From NCBI RefSeq assembly GCF_008728855.1, contig NZ_CP042906.1, positions 5,051,001 through 5,115,000 on the forward strand: a DNA stretch of 64,000 bases, in the 5' to 3' direction. Position 1 is the first letter of the stretch, and every line of letters starts with the position of its first letter. This DNA is from Hypericibacter terrae (GTDB lineage: Bacteria; Pseudomonadota; Alphaproteobacteria; Dongiales; Dongiaceae). A program made the position numbers and the translations under genes. Shown piece by piece: positions 34,253 to 42,815 of this stretch. The notes below the pieces were generated by a model. The model was not told where the DNA came from. It made no database searches and saw nothing but the letters and a program-made list of their open reading frames with translations.

Positions 34253-35422
34253 ATGGCCGGCCTGACGCGCAACTCACCCGAGGTCCGTGCCCGCCTTCCC
34301 GGCGAGCGCGTGGTGTTCGGTCGAAGCCAACCCATGCCGCTCGATTGCGGCGTGGCCCTGGGCCCCTTCACCGTCGCCTACCGGACTTACGGCCGGCTCA
34401 ACCCGGACAAGTCGAACGCGATCCTGGTCTGCCATGCCCTCACCGGCGACCAGTTCATGGCCGACACCCACCCCATCACCGGCAAATCCGGCTGGTGGAG
34501 CAACATGGTGGGGCCGGGCCTGCCGCTCGACACCGACCGCTATTTCGTCTTTTGCGCCAATGTCCTGGGCGGCTGCATGGGGACCACGGGGCCGAGCGAT
34601 CCCGATCCCGCGACGGGCAAGCCTTATGGCCTGAATTTCCCGGTCGTCACCATTGCCGACATGGTGCGCGCGCAGAAACTGCTGATCGACCATCTCGGCA
34701 TCGACAAGCTGTTCTGCGTCATCGGCGGTTCGATGGGTGGTATGCAGGTTTTGCAATGGGCCGCCACTTATCCCGAGCGCGTCTTCGCGGCGGTGCCGAT
34801 CGCCTGCGCCGCGCGCCATTCGGCGCAGAACATCGCGTTCCATGAGGTCGGCCGCCAGGCGATCATGGCCGATCCCGAATGGTGCGGCGGCGACTATCTG
34901 ACGCAAGGGCGCAATCCCTCGCGCGGGCTTTCGGTCGCGCGCATGGCGGCGCATATCACCTATCTCTCGGAAGCCGCGCTCCATCGCAAGTTCGGCCGCA
35001 GCCTGCAGGACCGCTCGCAGCTCACCTACGGCTTCGAGGCCGACTTCCAGGTCGAGAGCTATCTGCGCCATCAGGGCTCCACCTTCGTCGACCGCTTCGA
35101 CGCGAACGCCTATCTCTACATCACGCGCGCGATGGATTATTTCGATCTCGCGGCCGAGCATGGCGGCATCCTCGCCAATGCGTTTCGCGGGACGCCGGTC
35201 CGGTTCTGCGCCGTCTCCTTCACCGGCGACTGGCTGTTCCCGACCCGCGAGAGCCGTCTCATCGTCAATGCGCTGAACGCGGTCGCGGCCAATGTCAGCT
35301 TCGTCGAGATCGAGAGCGACGCGGGCCATGACGCCTTCCTGCTCGACGTGCCGGAGTTCTATCGCATGCTCGGCGGCTTCCTTTCCGGCTGCGCGGAACA
35401 TCGCGGCCTCGATCGCGGCTGA
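34253..35422 (+). CDS. metX: Homoserine O-acyltransferase
   Basis: 389 residues of alpha/beta hydrolase fold. The nucleophile Ser lies in [42 protein letters not shown] and the C-terminal Asp/His in [11 protein letters not shown] complete the active site. MetX activates homoserine (with acetyl- or succinyl-CoA) for direct methionine synthesis. MetX enzymes beside metW are often succinyltransferases despite their family name, so the acyl donor is left open. metW follows in the same direction after 16 bases. Confidence 0.94.
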   Translation: MAGLTRNSPEVRARLPGERVVFGRSQPMPLDCGVALGPFTVAYRTYGRLNPDKSNAILVCHALTGDQFMADTHPITGKSGWWSNMVGPGLPLDTDRYFVFCANVLGGCMGTTGPSDPDPATGKPYGLNFPVVTIADMVRAQKLLIDHLGIDKLFCVIGGSMGGMQVLQWAATYPERVFAAVPIACAARHSAQNIAFHEVGRQAIMADPEWCGGDYLTQGRNPSRGLSVARMAAHITYLSEAALHRKFGRSLQDRSQLTYGFEADFQVESYLRHQGSTFVDRFDANAYLYITRAMDYFDLAAEHGGILANAFRGTPVRFCAVSFTGDWLFPTRESRLIVNALNAVAANVSFVEIESDAGHDAFLLDVPEFYRMLGGFLSGCAEHRGLDRG

Positions 35423-35438
35423 GCGGGGAGAGATCCGG

Positions 35439-36071
35439 GTGGCGTCAGAGGCTTCGATCAACCAGGCCGGCATCCGCGTCGACCTGCAGCTCATCGCGGA
35501 CATGATCGCTCCCTCGACGCGCGTGCTCGATATCGGCTGCGGCGACGGCGCGCTGCTCGACTATCTGGTGCATTTCAAGCAGGTCGACGGGCGCGGCATG
35601 GAGCTGAGCCAGGCCGGCGTCAATGCCTGCGTGGCGCAGGGGCTCTCGGTGATCCAGGGCGACGCCGACACCGACCTCGCCAACTATCCCGACCACGCGT
35701 TCGACTATGCGGTGCTGAGCCAGACCCTGCAGGCCACGCATAACCCCTTGGCCGTGCTGCGCCAGCTCACGCGCATCGGCCGGCGCGCGGTCATCTCGTT
35801 CCCTAATTTCGGCCATTGGCGCGTGCGCTGGCATCTGGGGGCGATGGGCCGCATGCCGGTGACGCCGACCCTGCCGTCGAGCTGGTACGACACGCCCAAC
35901 ATCCATCTCTGCACGATCCGCGATTTCTTCGGGCTCTGCCGCGCGAGCGACATCGCGATCGAGCGCGCGATCGCGATTGACGCCAAGGGCCGCGCGCGCC
36001 CGATCCGCTCGCTGCAGCTCGCCAATCTCCTGGGCGAGCAGGGGCTGTTTCTGCTGAAGGGTCGGAATTAG
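35439..36071 (+). CDS. metW: Methionine biosynthesis protein MetW
   Basis: 210 residues with a class I methyltransferase fold (RVLDIGCGDGALLDYLV SAM-binding motif) and MetW signatures GRGMELSQAGVNACVAQGL, DYAVLSQTLQATHNP and ISFPNFGHWRVRW. MetW is required with MetX for homoserine activation in many proteobacteria. GTG at 35439 is preceded by GGGGAG; the frame extends upstream into metX, which is not coding for this protein. Translationally close to metX. Confidence 0.93.
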   Translation: MASEASINQAGIRVDLQLIADMIAPSTRVLDIGCGDGALLDYLVHFKQVDGRGMELSQAGVNACVAQGLSVIQGDADTDLANYPDHAFDYAVLSQTLQATHNPLAVLRQLTRIGRRAVISFPNFGHWRVRWHLGAMGRMPVTPTLPSSWYDTPNIHLCTIRDFFGLCRASDIAIERAIAIDAKGRARPIRSLQLANLLGEQGLFLLKGRN

Positions 36072-36103
36072 GCGGCGCTCTTGCCGAAGTTCCCCGCGCG
36101 AGA

Positions 36104-36874
36104 TCAGGTCTCGCCGGGATCCTTGGACAGGCTGCCGCGGCGCGTCTCGCGTCCCGCGATCTGCGGGAAGGCGATGACGGCAGCCTGTCGGCGGCCGCGG
36201 GGCGGCCTGACCGAGGCCACGCCATAGAGCTGCTTGCCGGCCTCGATCATCACCACGCCGGCGAAGCGCGAAAACCAGCGGGCGCCGATGCGCTCCCAGG
36301 CGGGCGCGGTCTTGAGCATCCAGCTGGTGCGGATCGGCGGCAGGAACAGCGCCTCGCCGTTCTGCGTCGGCATGAACATGTTGTCGCGCATCAGGCGCGA
36401 GAGCTGCGAGGGCGAGAAGGTCTGGCCCTGGCCGAAGGGCGTGCGGTCGCTGCGCGCCCAGATGCCGCGCCGGTTGGGCACGACCGCGAGGAGCCGGCCG
36501 TCATCGGCCATGACGCGCCACACTTCGCGCAGCAGGTCGCGCAGATGCTCGGCGCATTCGAGCCCGTGCACCAGCAGCACGCGATCGATCGAACGGTCGG
36601 GAATCGGCAGGTCGGTCTCGTCCACCAGGGCCGCGAGGCCGCGCTCGCCCGGCGGCCAATGGAGGATGCCCTGCCCCGCCGGCATCAGCGCCAGCACCCG
36701 CTCGGCCTCGGGCTTGAACTGGCGCAAGTAAGGCGTGGCATAGCCCAGCCCCAGCACCGACTGCCCGGTCACATCCGGCCAGATCTGCCGCAACCGCCGC
36801 CGCAGCAGATGACGCGCCATCTGCCCCAGGGGCGAAGCGTAGAAATCTCGCAGATCGACGGCGTCGTTCCACAT
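36104..36874 (-). CDS. SAM-dependent methyltransferase family protein
   Basis: 256 residues. Class I methyltransferase fold with VLGLGYATPYLRQF in place of the usual GxGxG and IDRVLLVHGLECAEHLRDLL-type core (given as two adjoining motifs). The C-terminal FMPTQNGEALFLPPIRTSWML is conserved in an alphaproteobacterial family commonly placed next to gloB. The glycine motif is weak, so SAM binding is plausible, not certain. Substrate unknown. It is convergent with metW. Confidence 0.75.
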   Translation of the reverse strand: MWNDAVDLRDFYASPLGQMARHLLRRRLRQIWPDVTGQSVLGLGYATPYLRQFKPEAERVLALMPAGQGILHWPPGERGLAALVDETDLPIPDRSIDRVLLVHGLECAEHLRDLLREVWRVMADDGRLLAVVPNRRGIWARSDRTPFGQGQTFSPSQLSRLMRDNMFMPTQNGEALFLPPIRTSWMLKTAPAWERIGARWFSRFAGVVMIEAGKQLYGVASVRPPRGRRQAAVIAFPQIAGRETRRGSLSKDPGET

Positions 36875-36958
36875 GGGCCGAATTTATACCACGGAAGTTG
36901 CCGGACGATAAATTGGGGTGGGAGGCAAGGTTTTACAGGCCCGTGCCCCGTCCCTACC

Positions 36959-37372
36959 GTCACCCCCGCGAAAGCGGGGGCCCGTGCCGATCCAGCGGTG
37001 TCCGTCGAAAGTTGGGTCCCCGCTTTCGCGGGGATGACCATGGGAGCAAGTTGCGCAAGATCGCGCGGCCGCAGGGCTGCCGACACCTTGCCGCATTTGT
37101 GGGGATCATCGCACCCGCCTCTACCGTCACCCCCGCGAAAGCGGGGGCTCATGCCGATCCAGCGGTGTCCGTCGAAAGTTGGGTCCCCGCTTTCGCGGGG
37201 ATGACCATGGGAGCAAGTTGCGCAAGATCGCGCGGCCGCAGGGCTACCGACACCTTGCCGCATTTGTGGGGATCATCGCACCCGCCTCTACCGTCACCCC
37301 CGCGAAAGCGGGGGCTCATGCCGATCCAGCGGTGTCGGTAAAAAGTTGGGTCCCCGCTTTCGCGGAGATGAC
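36959..37372. repeat. 167-bp tandem array of type A REPINs
   Basis: Three 80-base REPINs begin at 36959, 37126 and 37293, exactly 167 bases apart. The intervening 87 bases (starting CATGGGAGCAAGTTGCGC and containing CCGCATTTGTGGGGATCATC) are also repeated almost unchanged between copies one and two and two and three. The third copy has diverged (GGTAAAAAG and GCGGAGATG changes). The unit shows no unique spacers and is not a CRISPR. The array ends 34 bases before the GIY-YIG gene. Together these fill the 531-base gap 36875-37405. Confidence 0.92.
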
Positions 37373-37405
37373 TATGAGGGCGGAATGACGCAGGCAACGC
37401 CGTTA

Positions 37406-37693
37406 CTACGCGACCAGTCCCGGCGCGAGATCATGCCAATCGGGGTTGTGCTTCTCGATCAGCTCGATCTTCCAGCGGCGATACCAGTTCTTGATGTGCT
37501 TCTCGCGCAGGATCGCGCCTTCGGGATTGTCGCAGGTTTCGAAGTAAACGAGCCGGTTCACGCCATAGCGCTTCGTGAACCCGGGAACCTTGGCGCCCTT
37601 ATGCTCTGCGACACGGCGAATGAGATTGTTGGTGACGCCCACATAAAGCGTTCCATTTCGATCCGAAGCGAGGATGTAAACGTAGAAGGACAT
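37406..37693 (-). CDS. GIY-YIG family nuclease (UPF0213/URI-like)
   Basis: 95 residues. The variant GIY-YIG motif reads YVYILAS ... TLYVGVTNN, followed by the catalytic Arg in LIRRVAEHK, then RLVYFETCDNPEGAILREK with the metal-binding Glu, and the KNWYRRWKIELIEKHNPDW tail typical of small stand-alone members. A nuclease role is inferred from the fold. The ATG at 37693 is preferred; the frame extends to a GTG at 37705. The gene lies between a tandem REPIN array and a single type A half arm at 37708, mirroring the DUF559 gene inside type B arms. Confidence 0.9.
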   Translation of the reverse strand: MSFYVYILASDRNGTLYVGVTNNLIRRVAEHKGAKVPGFTKRYGVNRLVYFETCDNPEGAILREKHIKNWYRRWKIELIEKHNPDWHDLAPGLVA

Positions 37694-37707
37694 CGCTTGC
37701 GACACAC

Positions 37708-37734
37708 TTGGGTCCCCGCTTTCGCGGGGAGGAC
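37708..37734. repeat. Type A REP half arm
   Basis: TTGGGTCCCCGCTTTCGCGG followed by GGAGGAC is the right-hand arm of the type A REPIN without its inverted partner. It begins 15 bases upstream of the GIY-YIG start codon. With the array on the other side, the gene is bracketed by type A arms. Confidence 0.85.
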
Positions 37735-37742
37735 GTTTTAGT

Positions 37743-37765
37743 TGTATTATTTAATGTAATATACA
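37743..37765. promoter_or_regulatory. AT-rich imperfect palindrome upstream of gloB
   Basis: TGTATTATTTAATGTAATAT plus ACA, with TGTAT/ATACA ends, in an AT-rich patch of about 45 bases that stands out in this GC-rich window. It could carry the gloB or GIY-YIG promoter or an operator. The role is inferred. Confidence 0.3.
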
Positions 37766-37860
37766 CGCCATTTTACTACGAGGTTCGTGGATAGCAGCTC
37801 TTGGGCGCCTGCGGCGGCGCTGCTAGAGTTGGGACCTGCTGCACCAACACTGCACCACCC

Positions 37861-38631
37861 ATGACCCCGCTCGAGATCGCGCTCGTTCCGCTGCTGAAAG
37901 ACAATTACGGCTACCTGCTGCATGAGCCGAATAGCGGGCTGACGGCGGTTCTCGATCCGTCTGAAGCCGAGCCGGTGCTGGAGGCGGCCGCCGCGCGCGG
38001 CTGGCGGCTGAGCCATATCCTCAACACCCATCACCATGGCGATCATTGCGGCGGCAATGTCGAGCTCAAGGCGGCAACGGGCGCGCGCGTGGTGGGGCCC
38101 GCCTATGACCGCGCGCGCATCCCGGCGATCGACGAGGCCGTGGACGAGGCCTCGGGTTTCCAAATGGGCGACGCCCGTGCCCGCGTGCTCTTCATCCCGG
38201 GCCATACCCGCGGCCATATCGCCTTCTGGTTCGAGGGCTCCAAGGCGCTCTTTTGTGGCGACACGCTGTTCTCGCTCGGCTGCGGGCGCATGTTCGAAGG
38301 CGATCCGGTCATGATGTGGGGCTCGCTCTTGAAGCTCCGCGCGCTGCCCGGCGAAACCCGGATCTATTGCGGTCATGAATATACCGAAGCCAATGCGCGC
38401 TTCGCGCTGACCGTCGACCCCGACAACAAGGCGCTGCAGGCGCGCAGCGCGGCGGTCAAGTCCTTACGTGCCGAGAACAAGCCGACGATCCCGTCGACCT
38501 TGGCCGAGGAGCGCGCCGCCAATCCTTTCCTGCGCGCCGACGACGCCGCGATGGCGCAGCGCCTCGGCCTCGCCGGCAGGCCTGCCCACGAGGTGTTCGG
38601 CGAGATCCGCCGGCGCAAGGACCAGTTCTGA
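37861..38631 (+). CDS. gloB: Hydroxyacylglutathione hydrolase (glyoxalase II)
   Basis: 256 residues of metallo-beta-lactamase fold. The binuclear metal motif THHHGDHCGGN, then IPGHTRGHIAFW, LFCGDTLFSLGCGRMFEG and YCGHEYTEANARFAL are all present, with C-terminal glutathione-binding RAENKPTIPSTLAEER. It hydrolyses S-lactoylglutathione to lactate and glutathione in methylglyoxal detoxification. ATG at 37861 begins MTPLEIALVPLLKDNYGY. The GST gene follows in the same direction, giving a small glutathione-related cluster. Confidence 0.95.
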   Translation: MTPLEIALVPLLKDNYGYLLHEPNSGLTAVLDPSEAEPVLEAAAARGWRLSHILNTHHHGDHCGGNVELKAATGARVVGPAYDRARIPAIDEAVDEASGFQMGDARARVLFIPGHTRGHIAFWFEGSKALFCGDTLFSLGCGRMFEGDPVMMWGSLLKLRALPGETRIYCGHEYTEANARFALTVDPDNKALQARSAAVKSLRAENKPTIPSTLAEERAANPFLRADDAAMAQRLGLAGRPAHEVFGEIRRRKDQF

Positions 38632-38675
38632 GATCGCGCGCCTCCGCGCTCCCCTCTCTCACGGAGATTCCCATC

Positions 38676-39290
38676 ATGACCCAGCTCGCCCTTCGCTATT
38701 CGCCCACCAGCCCCTATGTGCGCAAGGTCCTGGTCGCGGCCATCGAGATGGGCCTCGACGACCGGATCCAGCGCATCCCGACCGCGCCCTGGGATCCCAA
38801 GACCGACCTGCCCAAGGACAACCCGCTGTGCAAGGTGCCGGCACTCCAGACCCCGGAGGGCTGGCTCTATGATTCGCTGGTGATCTGCGAATATCTCGAC
38901 AGCCTGCATGCGGGCGCCAAGCTGTTTCCGCCGCCGGGCCCCGCGCGCTGGCAGGCGCTGCGTCATCACGCGCTGGCCGACGGCGCGATGGATGCCGCGA
39001 TCCTCCGCCGGCTCGAATCGCAGCGCCCCGACGGCCAGCGCTCGCAAGCCTGGATGGACCGGCAGAAGGCCGCCGTCGAGCGGGCGCTCGATTCGCTCGA
39101 GGGCGACGCCAAGGCGCTGGTCGATCTGTCGGACATCGGCGCCATCGCCATCGCGGTGATGCTGGGCTATCTCGATTTGCGCTTCGCCGCCGACGAATGG
39201 CGTCGCAACCGTCCGGCCCTCGCCGCCTGGTATGGACGCGTCAGCCAGGACGAATCGATGAAGGCGACCGTGCCCAAGGATCCGGCGTGA
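38676..39290 (+). CDS. Glutathione S-transferase family protein
   Basis: 204 residues. N-terminal thioredoxin-like domain beginning LALRYSPTSPYVRKVLVAAIEMG with the active-site Ser/Tyr region, then LCKVPALQTPEGWLYDSLVICEYLD binding glutathione; C-terminal helical domain with DLSDIGAIAIAVMLGYLDLR. The pattern resembles YibF-type GSTs. Substrate unknown. It follows gloB by 44 bases and overlaps the cupin gene by four. Confidence 0.88.
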   Translation: MTQLALRYSPTSPYVRKVLVAAIEMGLDDRIQRIPTAPWDPKTDLPKDNPLCKVPALQTPEGWLYDSLVICEYLDSLHAGAKLFPPPGPARWQALRHHALADGAMDAAILRRLESQRPDGQRSQAWMDRQKAAVERALDSLEGDAKALVDLSDIGAIAIAVMLGYLDLRFAADEWRRNRPALAAWYGRVSQDESMKATVPKDPA

Positions 39291-39805
39291 GCCAGCCGCT
39301 CTCCGACACCGCGCCGGGATTGATCGAGCAGCTCGGGCTCGAGCGCCATCCCGAGGGCGGCTGGTATCGCGAGACCTACCGGCACAAGACGGCCTCGGGC
39401 GGCCGCGGCCATGCGACCGCAATCTATTATCTGCTCGAGGCGGGCGACGTCTCGCGCTGGCATCGCGTCGGCGATGCCGACGAGCTCTGGCTCTACCACA
39501 CCGGCGGCGCGCTCGAGCTGACGCTCTCGCCCGACGGCGAGCGGCGCGACGAGCATCGGCTGGGGCTCGACATGGCGGCGGGCGAACGGCCGCAGCTTCT
39601 GGTGCCGGCAGGCTGCTGGCAGACCGCGCGGTCCTTGAGTCTGTTCACGCTGGTGACCTGCGTAGTGGCACCGGCCTTCGTCTTCGAGAGTTTCGAGATG
39701 GCGCCGCAGGGCTGGCAGCCCTCGGTCGCGCCGTCGCGCGCACCCCTCAGCGCGACCTCCTGGCAAAGAGGCCTCCGGCCGCGAGTGCCGCGCCGCCGAC
39801 GATGA
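39287..39805 (+). CDS. Cupin DUF985 protein
   Basis: 172 residues with the DUF985/RmlC-like pattern: LIEQLGLERHPEGGWYRETYR, AIYYLLEAGDVSRWHRV, DELWLYHTGGALEL and VPAGCWQTARS. These cupins are small beta-barrel proteins with no settled function, possibly sugar-related. GTG at 39287 overlaps the GST stop. The 3' end runs 59 bases into the convergent transporter gene; the last 25 Arg/Ser-rich residues are probably non-conserved read-through into that overlap. Confidence 0.82.
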   Translation: MSQPLSDTAPGLIEQLGLERHPEGGWYRETYRHKTASGGRGHATAIYYLLEAGDVSRWHRVGDADELWLYHTGGALELTLSPDGERRDEHRLGLDMAAGERPQLLVPAGCWQTARSLSLFTLVTCVVAPAFVFESFEMAPQGWQPSVAPSRAPLSATSWQRGLRPRVPRRRR

Positions 39806-40649
39806 GAAGGGCACCCGCCGCCAGCACCCAGCTCGGCGCGGCACGGCCCGCCAGGATCAGCAACAGCGTCGAGATCAAGGGCGAGGCATAGGCGAGGCTG
39901 CCCAGCGCCTGGATGTCGCCGCGCTTGACGCCATGGTCCCAGACGAAGAAGGCGGCCCCCACCGGCCCGATCCCCAGGAGCAGGATCGCGGCCGCATTGC
40001 CGATCGTGGGCGTCACCCAGGTCTCGAAGATCAGGTGACAGGCGAGACCCAGCAGCGCGGTCACGCCGCAATAGACCCCGACCGCATCGCTGGGTACGGC
40101 GGCCATCCGCCGATTGAGCAAGGAATAGATCGACCAGGTGAAGGCGCAGGCGAGCGCTGCCAGATAACCCAGCGCATAGGCGGGCTCGAAGCCGAAGCCC
40201 TGGCCTTTGGTCACCAGCAGGCCGGCGCCCGCAAGCCCGCAAAGCCCGCCCAGGATATGAACCGGCTTGAGGCGTTCGCCCGGCAGGAAGGCCGAGAACA
40301 GCACGATCAGCAACGGCCAGAGATAGCAGATCAGGCTGGCCTCGACCGCCGGGGCGCGGGCGAGCGCGTTGAAGTAGAAGACGTGATAGAGGAAGAGCCC
40401 GCCCACGCCGGTGACCCAGGCCCGGACCGGCAGCCGGAAGCGACTCGCGACCGAGGTCCCGCCACGCGCCGCCTCGACGACCCATTTGCCCAGGACCAGC
40501 AGGAAGGCGACGGCGAAGGTCATGGCCACCAGCTCGAACGCCGGCAGTGGCTGCGCATAGGTCGTGAGCAGCGCCAAGGCCGCCCAGAGCAGGGGCGCGA
40601 CGGCGCCGATGAAGGTGGCCCTGAGCCGGGCGCTCCGCTCGCCGGTCAT
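39747..40649 (-). CDS. EamA-family (DMT) transporter, YddG-like
   Basis: 300 residues with ten predicted membrane helices in two repeats. Landmarks are LTTYAQPLPAFELVAMTF, FYFNALARAPAVEASLICYLWP and FSAFLPGERLKP, a pattern close to YddG-type aromatic amino acid exporters. The substrate is not proven. It is divergent from an AraC-type regulator whose start is 332 bases away, so local regulation is likely. Confidence 0.83.
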   Translation of the reverse strand: MTGERSARLRATFIGAVAPLLWAALALLTTYAQPLPAFELVAMTFAVAFLLVLGKWVVEAARGGTSVASRFRLPVRAWVTGVGGLFLYHVFYFNALARAPAVEASLICYLWPLLIVLFSAFLPGERLKPVHILGGLCGLAGAGLLVTKGQGFGFEPAYALGYLAALACAFTWSIYSLLNRRMAAVPSDAVGVYCGVTALLGLACHLIFETWVTPTIGNAAAILLLGIGPVGAAFFVWDHGVKRGDIQALGSLAYASPLISTLLLILAGRAAPSWVLAAGALLIVGGAALAAGGLFARRSR

Positions 40650-40716
40650 GGACGCCTCCGTTCCAAGGCAGTCCGGTTGAGGGCTCCCAAGAAGAAGCTC
40701 GTTGCCCCGTCTTCTT

Positions 40717-40843
40717 CCCCTGCCCCAACTTTTGGGGGAGGGCAGGGAGGGGGATGACTCGGTCCACGATCTCGTCGGGATTCAAAGGGGCCGATACCGA
40801 GCAGCCCCCTCCTCAACCCTCCCCCAAAAGTTGGGGCAGGGGA
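40717..40843. repeat. Type B-related REP pair (variant stem)
   Basis: Left arm CCCCTGCCCCAACTTTTGGG and right arm ending CAAAAGTTGGGGCAGGGG are inverted, about 50 bases apart. The loop AACTTTTG differs from other type B copies but the GGGAGGGGG tail is shared. It fills the middle of the 332-base gap between the divergent transporter and AraC genes; nothing else is evident there. Confidence 0.85.
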
Positions 40844-40981
40844 TGAGATGGAGCGGCGGCTGGCGCAGAGAGCGATGGGATGGCCGTACCTCCGCTGCCG
40901 CGGCCCCGCCGGCGGGTGACGGCGGAGCGCCGTCATGGCAGCATGGGGCGATCCCCGCTTCCGACCCGGCCGGACCGTCCC

Positions 40982-41749
40982 ATGCGCGTCACCGATCTTT
41001 CCCTGCGCTCCTACCGCGATACCGCCCTCACCCACAGTCATGATCATCATCAGATCGTGCTGGCGCTGGCGGGCGCGCTCGAAATGGAGGTCTCGGGCCG
41101 GCCCGGCCGCGCCGAGGCGACCTCGATGGTGGCGGTGGCGCCGGGCCGTCCGCACAGCTTCCGTGCCAGCGGCACCAACCGCTTCCTGGTGATCGACTGG
41201 CAGGCCGGGCCCAATGAGAGCGACGCCGCTCAGCGCCTGATGTCCGCCTGCGACCGCGAGCCCTTCCTGCGCCTGGATCAGCGCCTGCTGCCGCTGCTGC
41301 GCTTCCTCGAAGACGCCTGCACCGATGGCAGCATCGAGGACGCGGAACGCGAGGAATGGGGTCGCCTGCTGCTGGGCCGGCTGGGCGCCGGGCTCGACCG
41401 ACGCTCCTTCGTCGTCGCGCGACGGCTCGACCGCGCGCTTGCCTTCATGGAAGCCGGCAAATCTCGCGCCCTCACCATGGCCGAGATTGCGGCCGCCGCC
41501 CATACCAGCGCCGGCCATCTCCACGCCCTGTTCCAGCGCGATCTGGGGCGCACGCCGATGCAGCATCTGGCGGAGATCAGGCTCGACCACGCGATGAAGC
41601 TCCTGGGCGACAGCGATATCTCGATCGCGGCGGTGGCCGCGGCCTCGGGCTATGGCGATCAGAGCGCGCTGACGCGCGCGCTCAAGCGCCGGCGCGGCAT
41701 TACACCCGCGCGCTACCGCCAAGGCCAGCGCCGCAACCGCCGGACCTGA
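40982..41749 (+). CDS. AraC-family transcriptional regulator
   Basis: 255 residues. An N-terminal cupin-like sensing domain begins SLRSYRDTALTHSHDHHQIVL, and the C-terminal AraC DNA-binding domain (about residues 160-250) has two helix-turn-helix units: MAEIAAAAHTSAGHLHALFQ and ISIAAVAAASGYGDQSALTR. ATG 40982 begins MRVTDLSLRS. Divergence from the DMT exporter gene suggests it controls that exporter. Ligand unknown. Confidence 0.9.
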   Translation: MRVTDLSLRSYRDTALTHSHDHHQIVLALAGALEMEVSGRPGRAEATSMVAVAPGRPHSFRASGTNRFLVIDWQAGPNESDAAQRLMSACDREPFLRLDQRLLPLLRFLEDACTDGSIEDAEREEWGRLLLGRLGAGLDRRSFVVARRLDRALAFMEAGKSRALTMAEIAAAAHTSAGHLHALFQRDLGRTPMQHLAEIRLDHAMKLLGDSDISIAAVAAASGYGDQSALTRALKRRRGITPARYRQGQRRNRRT

Positions 41750-41864
41750 GTCCCGGTCAAAGAGAGCGGAGACGCAGTCAAGACCGGCGGACGCGGATGC
41801 GCCCATCATCTGGCTTCGCCAGGGCCCGTCGCGGATTCTCGGCCGACCTCAGGGAGACGCCGCC

Positions 41865-42587
41865 ATGCGAATCACCGATTTCGACGTTCTGACCTTCGAT
41901 TGCTACGGCACATTGATCGATTGGGAGAGCGGCATCCTCGCGGCCCTGGCGCCCTGGCGCAAACGCGCGGGCGTCACGCTCGGCGACGAGGCGCTGCTGA
42001 CGCTCTTCAGCGAAGTCGAATCCAAGATCGAGGCCGAGCGCCCGGCGCTGCTCTATTCCGACCTGTTGACGGCGACGCTGCGGGAGATGGGCGGGCGCAG
42101 CGGCCACGCGGCGACACCGGCTGAGGCCGCGGCCTTCGGGCAGTCGGTCAAGGACTGGCCGGCCTTTCCCGACAGCGCCGAAGCGCTCAGCTATCTCAAG
42201 CAGCACTACAAGCTGGCGATCCTCTCGAACGTCGACCGCGCCTCCTTCGCGCACAGCGCACGCAGGCTGGGGCAGAACTTCGATCTGGTCGTCACGGCGC
42301 AGGATGTCGGTTCCTACAAGCCGGCGCTCGCGCATTTCGAGGTGGCGCTGGCGAGGCTCGCCGCCATGGGCATCCCCAAGCAGAAGGTGCTGCATACGGC
42401 GCAGAGCCTGTTCCACGACCATGTACCGGCAAAGAAGATGGGACTCGCCAGCTTCTGGATCGACCGGCGCGCCGGCAAGACCGGCACCGGCGCCACCAAG
42501 CCCCCGCCCGAGCCCGTGAAACCGGACTGGACCGCGCCGAGCATGGCCGCGATGGTCGAGATGCATAAGCGCGAGAAGGCACGCTGA
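41865..42587 (+). CDS. HAD-superfamily hydrolase, 2-haloacid dehalogenase-like
   Basis: 240 residues. HAD motif I TFDCYGTLIDWE with nucleophile Asp, motif II ILSNVDRASF, the Lys of motif III in SYKPALAHFEVAL, and a motif IV region LFHDHVPAKKMG. The pattern matches type II haloacid dehalogenase-like proteins, many of which are general phosphatases. The metal-binding acidic pair near motif IV looks like HDH, as in dehalogenases. A perfect palindrome CTGACTCCGAGTCAG follows at 42596-42610. Substrate unknown. Confidence 0.85.
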   Translation: MRITDFDVLTFDCYGTLIDWESGILAALAPWRKRAGVTLGDEALLTLFSEVESKIEAERPALLYSDLLTATLREMGGRSGHAATPAEAAAFGQSVKDWPAFPDSAEALSYLKQHYKLAILSNVDRASFAHSARRLGQNFDLVVTAQDVGSYKPALAHFEVALARLAAMGIPKQKVLHTAQSLFHDHVPAKKMGLASFWIDRRAGKTGTGATKPPPEPVKPDWTAPSMAAMVEMHKREKAR

Positions 42588-42629
42588 AAGCGAATCTGAC
42601 TCCGAGTCAGATGACGCAGATCGCGCACA

Positions 42630-42764
42630 CCCCTCCCCCTACCCCCTCCCACAAGGGGAGGGGGCTAGAACTAACAACAATCGTGTTCTCTCCTAATCGT
42701 AGATCCGGCGAAGGAAAGAAAAATCCACGCCCCCTCCCCTTGCGGGAGGGGGTAGGGGGAGGGG
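42630..42764. repeat. Type B REP pair
   Basis: Left arm CCCCTCCCCCTACCCCCTCC and right arm GAGGGGGTAGGGGGAGGGG, with about 70 bases between. It is the same subtype as the copy at 6835, with the extra TACCCCC segment. It lies between convergent HAD and isochorismatase-like genes. Confidence 0.85.
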
Positions 42765-42815
42765 AGACGCGCATCTGACGCAGAACGGCAGAAGCGGGAT
42801 TCGGGCGAAGCGAGC

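Noticed and set aside
36959-37372. CRISPR array
   Set aside because: The 167-bp periodic unit has no unique spacers: the linkers are near-identical between copies, the repeat is 80 bp of paired palindromes, and no cas genes are nearby.
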